Source: Hippophae tibetana (Eukaryota; Streptophyta; Magnoliopsida; Rosales; Elaeagnaceae). Taken from it: 64,000 bases of DNA. Position numbers and translations under genes: made by a program. Below are positions 56,940-64,000 of the stretch, one piece after another; the first letter of the stretch is position 1, and every line of letters starts with the position of its first letter. The DNA is taken from NCBI GenBank assembly GCA_037013495.1, contig CM072801.1, forward strand, positions 20,705,001-20,769,000, written 5' to 3'. The notes beneath the pieces were generated by a model that did no database searches, had not been told where the DNA came from, and was given only the letters and a program-made list of their open reading frames with translations.

Positions 56940-58025
56940 AATACCTGATTCAGGAACTTCATGCTAGGGGACTTAGTGGTTATGTTGGTAGAGACAAATC
57001 CATACTTTTAGTTAAGGAAAGATACTACTGATGTCATTTATGAAGAGATGTAACCAGATTTATGTAGAAATGCTCAATTTTCCAAAGAGCTAAGGGAGGC
57101 AACCAAAACATTGGCCTTTACTCTCCTTTACCAATTCCTACAACCATTTGGAAAGATCTTAGCATGGATTTCATCCTTAAGCTACCAGTCAACAAAAGAA
57201 GAGTAGACTCTATCCTTATGGTAGTGGATAGGTTTTCAAAAATGTCCCACTTGATTCCATGCAAAAAGGTCTATAATGCCAAAAATATAGCAACTATCTT
57301 CTTTCAAGACATTATCAAGTTGCATGATATCCTTAAAACCATCACCTATGATCATGATGTGAAGTTCATGAGTCACTTTTGGAAAGAGTTATGATGCAGG
57401 TTCGATACCACATTGAACTTCAGCAACGCCTATCATCCATACACTAATGGACAAATAGAAGTGCTCAATAGAACCATAGCAGCATACTTAGATGTTTGAC
57501 ACATGAAAAACCTTGAGAATGGGATATGTATATTCCTCATATTGAGTTTTCTCTCAATAGCATCGCAAACTGCACCACAAATCACTCACCATTCTCAATT
57601 GTCTACACCAAAGTGCCTAAATTTAGTGTCGATTTGCAAGCCATACCTAACCTCAAATAGTAATGTTGTTGGTGTATGGCTTACTAATTATGCTCAATTC
57701 TACCAAGAAATTTGAGAGCACATAAAAAATGAATGCACAGTATAAAACACAGGAAAATCAATATCCCAAGCTTGCACATTTTCAAGTTGGTGAGCTAGTC
57801 ATGGTGCATCTTAAACAAACACCAGTTGTCACAAGGCACATCCCCAAAACTTTAGCTCAGGAACTATGGCCCTTTCAGGATTCTTAAGAAAATCAACGAT
57901 AATGCTTATGTAATTGATCTTCCTAAAGACTGGAATATTTCCAACACGTTCAACATAATAGATCTTTGCAAATACTACCCCATAGATGCAGTTGATGTGA
58001 TCAATTTGAATTCAAGGATGAATTA
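56940..58025 (+). pseudogene. Gypsy integrase, broken
   Basis: About 56960 encodes [16 protein letters not shown] of the zinc-binding region. 57164-57394 encodes MDFILKLPVNKRRVDSILMV and VDRFSKMSHLIPCKK, the catalytic core with the DRFSKM motif. TITYDHDVKFMSHFW follows, then a stop, RFDTTLNFSNAYHP and NGQIEVLNRT. Near 57880-57990 [20 protein letters not shown] marks the C-terminal tail. Confidence 0.85.
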
Positions 58026-58408
58026 TGTTGAAAAGAATAACTATGATTCAAAGAATGAATAATAAAGCAATTGATTTTTCCTTATTTTCTTGTTCTAACT
58101 GAATAACAAATTTTGTGTGTGTAAGTGGCTATTAAGGTAGGAGAATCTTGCGTATGAGCGGTGCTTGTTGCACATGGGATTCAGTTAGGCTATGTATGTG
58201 TGTGTGAGTATGCATATGGAAGCAGTTAGGCTCAAGGCCTATAAATGTGTGCATGACCACAACTAGAATTCACACTCTCTTTTTTACCAATTTCAGTGTC
58301 TCCTTTATAGAGCTTGTTCTATGAGTTTACAGCCCCAACCAAAGTGTTATCCTCTGTAATTCAAAGAAATTTTAATTCTCGTTCTTATTTTGATTTCTTG
58401 TTGCGTCA
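58026..58408 (+). repeat. 3' LTR of the Gypsy element
   Basis: It starts tgttgaaaagaat and ends gcgtca, with gcctataaatgtg as TATA box at about 58239. It is about 20 bp shorter than the left LTR and diverged from it at many positions. Confidence 0.8.
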
Positions 58409-61400
58409 ACACCTCCATCCTCCTTTCAACATTTCATCCAGTCCGACAAAGAAAACTTTTTTTGACCACCAAAGTAACTTCTCCATCCAGCTTATATCCA
58501 TTCTAGAAGCTTATTATTGACACTGTTAATCTCTTCTTCCTCTATTGATGCCAACTACTTGCCATCATTCATTCAATTGTCTATTGTATAAACTATTATA
58601 AGAGCCAGATTGCTCAGTTTGAAACCAAATCCATGCATTTCCTCCATTTTAAAGCAATAATTCAATAGGTACACGAATATATAAACGGTTGAAGAAAACG
58701 AACAAGAGGAATAGAGAAACAACAAAGATCAACAATAAACAACAATAATGTTTCGCACTAAAATTCATATGGATCCAAGGTTTTTTTTTTTACTTTGAAC
58801 AAGTTTTGAGTCTTTGTAATCAGTTTAAAAAAAGCTCCAAAATAGTGATTTTCTTTTTTTATTATTTCTTGTTCATCCTTTTGTTATTTTTGTTGAAGAT
58901 TTTGGTCTTCGTGTTGCGATTATGCTTTGTTTTCATGTAATTCTATTTACTATATGGTTTCTTTTTGTGAGATATTACTGGAATCATTTTTATCCATGAG
59001 TTTTGAACCCACTAGAATCTTTTATATCTACGCATTTAATCTCATTAAAATCGTCTTTTTGTTGGATTGTGATTTGGTTTTGTAAGTTTTGTGCCTTTTG
59101 TTGTGGGATTATTATGACTACTACTATGAATGCACTATTTGATGCTAAGCAGTTGTGTTATCTTAAATGTTGTGTTATACTTGCTATCTTTGCAAGTAAA
59201 CACAAGGAGATTTTTTTTTGTTCGATAACATACAAAACAAGGTACTTGAAAGAGAAATATTTATTCATTAGTAAAGGGAAAGAAAAATTTCATTGTGTTT
59301 CCAATTTCATAGTTGAAGCATCTTATTGCCTATTTGTGATAAGTTTTAGGAAGGCGACTAACTAGACAGTTAAAGCTTTACTAGTAGATTCTATGATTTT
59401 GAATGCATTGGTGAAAGGTTTTTGACCAAAACAAGGTTTATTAGACAGGGCGGGAAAGTTAGTTTAGCGTGCTATTTTATTGTGTTCCAAGTTAGTTTGG
59501 TGTGTTATTATATTGTGTTCTATCAACTTTATTTCAAGAATGTATCTATTAAATAGTGAAAATTAATTACATTTTTGTGCAATAGAGACTAAAACAAAAC
59601 CTTAAGGATGTACAATGCTATTCCTTTCTCTTTGTCCTACTTGTTCTGTAATAAATTAGAAAAAAATTATTTAGAATGTAGATAATGTAGAATGGATTTT
59701 GATCTTGCATTTTGGATTTTAGGCAATAAAATTCCTATTGATTAAAAAAATAAAAAAATGAGTATGGTAACATTTTTTTTTTGGCCAAATAATATGATAA
59801 AATTTGACCATGCTTACTTTTATAGGAAACTAAATAAGCTGATCCCCAATCTGATAATACCTTAAAACCCTTGTTTTGTGATATCAACTTAATCATAAGC
59901 CCAAGGTATTTTTATTAAAAATAAATTAAAAAAACTAAAAAAATCCCAAGACATGTGTACTACTATAATAATAGAAAAAAGTAACGACTTTATTTTAAAT
60001 CGGTATACTTTAATCGTCTTATTATTATATTGTGTATATTTTAGTTATTTTAGATAAATTTTAATTATTTTAATAACAATATTTTCTATATTTTTAATTT
60101 TTTGATATATTTTTCTCTTTAAACATCTATCAAATCCCTATTAGTAAGGTTAAATTCAATTCTTTGAAAATTATTAATAATAATAATGACAATGATGATG
60201 TAAGAATTGGTCCGATCATATTATAATTGATCATTATTGTCCCGTTATGGATTCTTCTCTTTTATTTATCTTTCTTTTATATTTTTTTTATTCCATAGTA
60301 TTTTTTTAAATGATATATTAAGCATTTTTTAAATTACAATCACAGCCATAAAGCAAAAGGAAAAGGAAGCTTCATTAGTGGGAGGAGTTAAAAAAGGGTT
60401 ACAATTAATATGCACATATGCACACTTACATAATGATAAAACTCAAACTTGCATAGCTGAAATGATCGCAGAGAACATATATTATTGAGTAAATTATATA
60501 GATAAATAATATAAACAAATTATGTTTGTTATTGGATAAAATTATTTAAAAATTTAGATGTTAAAAAATTTATAAATTCAAATTAATAAGTTTCTAAAAA
60601 TCAAGATAATCTTAAAATATTATCAAGAAATACATATATAAATAGGTTGTGTTAATTTTAAAGTTTGGATTATTTGGTTAAGATATGTGTAGAGGGAATG
60701 CACTTCATATACCATTACATTAAACATATGCAAAAATCAATTAAATTTAACAAATGTAATGCTCTTCACTCCGCCAGTTTGGTGATTTCTCTGTCCCATA
60801 TCCTTAGTTACCGTTTATCCAAAGTTGATTTATTGATTGTGAAAAAAATTAATTTTTTTAAACAAAAAAAGAAAATGTTTTACTTAAATACCTAAAATCC
60901 AGATGTGATTTCCCGGCAATTATCTTGTAAAAACAAATCCAAGTATGCAATAACTATGAAATTTCCATTTAAGAGACGACATTGATGATTCACCAATATT
61001 TAGTAGATTTTGCAATAAATTTGTGATTAATATGATAGCTATAAGTATCATATTAAATATCCATGTCTTATAATCTAATTGGTAAGGTTACGGTATCATT
61101 AATTAAAGATTCAATTTCTGACCCGTATCATCACACACTCACGATAAGTGCTTATCATTTGAAGTATTTTTTTATTTTATTTTTTGTAAATTTTTATCAT
61201 TAGTTTTGGTCAAACATAGAACTGAAAGGTAATTCTAATTGGTAAGTGACGTACTAGAAAGCAAACAAGAGTAATGGGCATTGTAATCCTAAGGCTATTT
61301 GCTATTTCTTTCTTGTAAATTAATGATCTGACTAGAATTTGATTCCTTTAAAAGAAAGATATGGATGTTTGATACATTTCTATTTTAGCAGTGAGTATGA

Positions 61401-62096
61401 CCTAGTAAAATATATTGTAGATAATCCGGTGGTTGATCCATGACTATACCTAGATGCGGTTTCCATCATTTAGGGTTGACCAAGATGAAGCTTGGATCTA
61501 TTCACTAGATCACATCTTATGGTTTTTCATGTTTAATTGAACACACGCTGATGTGTACCCCATGTAATTGTTTATCCTTCTTACACACGTTGATATGTAC
61601 CTCAATATAATTGATATATATATATATATATATGGTCTTGAACCACCATAGTTCACCTAATTTTTTACGTATCATTTCTTTATCTTTCAAAATTTGGATC
61701 ATTTTCAACATTTTGGTACCACTTTGGGGCCTTAGCATTAAAAGCACATGATACAAAATTTTGATGACTCTCGTTAATAGGATTTACTCTATGCTTAGAG
61801 AAATGATTTGAGTGATTTAAATATTTCATCTAATGTCTAGGTCATGCGCTCAAAGAAGATAGGTCCCAGAGCTCTAGAGAGCGTAAGGTTGGTCAGAGAG
61901 TAGTACAAGATCTTGCAATTTTACGAAGAGGTGGCCGAAGATGGAACAAATGTTAATGATAATAACACTCGAGCAAAGGTCAAGGTCAACCACGACATAG
62001 CATAATAGATGCTTGATATAATAAAATAGCTAAAGGAGTTGAGAAGAAAAAATAGAGAACTGCATAAACTTACATAACAACAAAAGACTTGAGGCT
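58409..62096. other. No gene seen
   Basis: This is AT-rich DNA. A 120-residue frame at 59003-59365 has a cysteine-rich hydrophobic start but no recognisable family and no ATG at its beginning. A (TA)n run lies at about 61612-61634. The last 200 bp before 62097 may be the 3' internal end of a retroelement, since aagacttgaggc directly precedes the LTR. Confidence 0.5.
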
Positions 62097-62443
62097 TGTT
62101 GATTAGTGCTCAAAAACCACTAAAATAACCATGATTTTATCCACATTAATTGATTAAAAATATATATATTTATATAAATTTGTCTTTTTCGGAATCACGA
62201 GTATTTTTATTGTTTTTTAGGTATTTTGGTTTAAAAATGCAACTTAAAGACTCAAAGAGGAATACTGGAAGCAATACATCACAAATATATTAATAAATAA
62301 ATGGAAAAATGTCAACAAATATGAAAAAATTGGACAAAATGGGTAAAAAGAAAAAAAGACAAAAATGTCAAAAAGGAGAAAATCACGCCACTGCGCCGCC
62401 CAGCCGCTGCGCCCCAGCGCCCAGCTCCGCCCCAAGCTGCGCG

Positions 62444-62530
62444 CGGTACTGTTCATCCGCGCAGAATTGCGCGCACGGGTACTGTTCATCCGCGCAGAAC
62501 TGCACGCACGGGTACTGTTCACGTGCAGTC
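62444..62530. repeat. 33 bp GC-rich tandem repeat in the LTR
   Basis: Two full units (62444-62476, 62477-62509) and a partial third share ggtactgttcatccgcgcag and a (g/a)cgcac end. The surrounding 62385-62540 is an island of G and C in otherwise AT-rich DNA. Confidence 0.85.
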
Positions 62531-62641
62531 GCCCCCGTCATGCTGACGTCATCAAATGACGTTAGCAATCACTAATCCGCGTTTTTACATTTTTTTAACA
62601 TTTTTTTCTCTACTTTTTCTCTCCATCCTCACCTATAAATA
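62520..62641 (+). promoter_or_regulatory. Putative LTR promoter: G-box, two TGACG motifs, TATA box
   Basis: cacgtg (G-box) lies at 62520-62525, tgacgtca at 62544-62551 and tgacgtta at 62557-62564. The two tgacg cores start 13 bp apart, close to the spacing of as-1-type elements bound by TGA bZIP factors. tataaata lies at 62634-62641, about 70 bp on. A CT-rich leader (ttctctctttctttctc) follows near 62692-62715. The motifs are seen directly; their use as a promoter is inferred. Confidence 0.6.
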
Positions 62642-63890
62642 CCCCCCTTCCCTTCACTTCAAAATACACCTTAAAAACCTCCAAATACATTCTTTTCTCT
62701 CTTTCTTTCTCTCTTTTTAGTTTTCTTTAGTTTTTCTTAGTTTTTAGTTAATTTCTCTTAGTTTTAGAGTTCTTCCCTTTTTGGGAAGAACTAGTTATGT
62801 TTATGTAATTTTTTAGTTTTTTGATTCAATAAATGGGAGTGCAAATTCCGCTTGGAGTTTTTCCAGCAACGGGAATAGCGTCGAAGTTCTGTAAGGATTT
62901 TATTTTCTTTACAATTATTTTTTATGCTTTATTCTTACATGTTATATTTAATTTGTTTGTGATTAAATTTAACTGTGTTGGCTGTTTAGTAAACATGATG
63001 TAATAATAACGTTGTTATGCTTGCGAAATATTAAATAGGTAAAAATCTCTAAAATGAATTGATTTTATTTTTATTCATGATTTTATATTAAGAATGTTAG
63101 AGAGAAATATATTATTTTTCATTACAAACTTAAACCTGAAAATTAGATTTTAAGGTTTAGTTATCCGGTCTGATTTAGAGTAGTGCTCTTTTATTTGATG
63201 GTACAATCGCCCGGTAGTTAGAATGAAGCTCTATTTCAAAAGTTTTTGTAAGAATTATTATCTGAAAATGTATTGACGACATGTTTTCGGTAGTGGTTTT
63301 AAAACTTGAAAGTTAGTACTCGGATAACTAAATTCTTAGGTTTAATTTGGACACCTTGAATAAAGTTTAAACTGTCTAACCCCACCAAATGTGGCATTTA
63401 AATGGTTCATTTTCAATCTCTTAGAAAAAGGAATTAATTTAATTAAGCATATTAGTTATCAACCCCACCCATAGGTGTTAATTGATTTGTTTAGTTAACA
63501 AAGAATATCTAACCCCACCAAAGGTGGTATTCATACAAAAAAGGGAGAATCAATAAATATCAATTCATATCTTTAATAACCTAGATAATATGAGCAAGTA
63601 TAATTAACTTAGTTATTATATCCATAAATACTCCGCCATTATAAAAGATAAAATTTGCATAAATGTTTATTGAATCTATGTTTAATTTTATGTAATTAGA
63701 TTAAAAACACAAAACCCCAAAATATCGTGACAGGATGTTTAGGATTTAATTTCGTTTTTAAAAGTTTGAATAATAAATTAAAAACCACACATATTCCTTC
63801 CTTAGATCGACCTTGGGAGTATACTTATCATTTTCTTCGAAATGATTCGTGCACTTGCGAGAGTTTTATAAATATTAAAACCAAAGTATT

Positions 63891-64000
63891 GGCAAGAATC
63901 GGCGATGTCGGTTTTCGCTCATCACTTGTATCCCTCAGGTAGATGATATAGAGGAAATTGAGGATGAAATAAGGGAAGAGGTTGATAATGATGTGGAAGA
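63891..64000 (+). other. Start of internal region after the LTR
   Basis: ttggcaagaatcggcgatgtcgg faintly matches the Tat/Athila primer-site type ttggcgccgttgccgggg. An open acidic frame (DDIEEIEDEIREEVDND) runs off the window end; it is too short to identify. Confidence 0.35.

Larger units (their letters stand above)
53015..58408 (+). mobile_element. Ty3/Gypsy LTR retrotransposon
   Basis: LTRs lie at 53015-53418 and 58026-58408. A primer site follows the left one. The internal order is gag, protease, reverse transcriptase, RNase H, integrase, which defines Ty3/Gypsy. The integrase motifs resemble chromovirus-type (Reina-like) elements, a judgement from memory. Many stops and frameshifts make it non-autonomous. 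I found no convincing target duplication. Confidence 0.88.
62097..63890 (+). repeat. Long LTR of a Gypsy-type element
   Basis: It starts tgttgattagtgctc, as do the two - strand LTRs at 17447-19037 and 19865-21413, and ends with gattcgtgcacttgcgag and a segment before ttggcaagaatcgg. It contains a GC-rich island, bZIP-type motifs and a TATA box (separate entries). The right edge is approximate. Short frames over the GC island are not genes. Confidence 0.68.

Noticed and set aside
59003..59365. 120-residue frame in the spacer after the Gypsy element
   Set aside because: It starts on a non-ATG codon, has no recognisable family and no gene-like flanks.
62244..62575. Overlapping frames of 60-90 residues over the GC-rich island on both strands
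   Set aside because: They arise from the 33 bp GC-rich repeat within an LTR; openness in several frames at once points to composition rather than coding.

Overview
The window reads as nuclear DNA of a flowering plant, probably a eudicot. It is strongly AT-rich, it carries two intron-containing genes with close Arabidopsis relatives, and most of the rest is layered plant transposons. The species cannot be named from the sequence alone. No rRNA, tRNA, CRISPR or bacterial-type operon was seen.

Two host genes are supported. ATG10, the E2-like enzyme that joins ATG12 to ATG5 in autophagy, lies at 31013-38521 on + with six exons encoding about 240 residues. A gene for an F-box/LRR protein of the At4g29420 type lies at 45116-50459 on + with two exons encoding about 469 residues, split by a 3.9 kb intron. 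Both reading frames join cleanly across every proposed splice site.

Region by region. 1-6935: an old Copia LTR remnant split by a complete but decayed Copia element (1103-6368, - strand). 6936-13172: a CACTA-like transposon without a recognisable transposase. It carries fragments of at least three host genes on the - strand: an SR34/SR30-type splicing factor with its introns, a class 3 lipase exon, and a plant U-box/ARM E3 ligase. 13173-21756: LTR pieces of two families, nested and in both orientations. 21757-29527: unassigned AT-rich DNA, then - strand Copia remnants. 29528-31012: AT-rich DNA with a dispersed repeat that recurs inside the F-box gene intron. 31358-36261: a Copia element inside ATG10 intron 2, flanked by a 5 bp target duplication and itself hit by a hAT-type element with a perfect 8 bp duplication. 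38522-43219: an LTR-like fragment and a third Copia element, with one LTR split by a hAT-type element and with an inverted piece of its integrase. 53015-58408: a Ty3/Gypsy element on +. 62097-64000: a long GC-islanded LTR with a G-box, two TGACG motifs and a TATA box, followed by the start of its internal region.

The two genes have no evident functional link. The main biological interest is the gene-capturing CACTA-like element, the transposon-swollen but apparently intact ATG10 intron, and several insertions whose history can be read from duplications, paralogous empty sites and restored reading frames. All transposon protein genes seen here are broken, so none looks autonomous.
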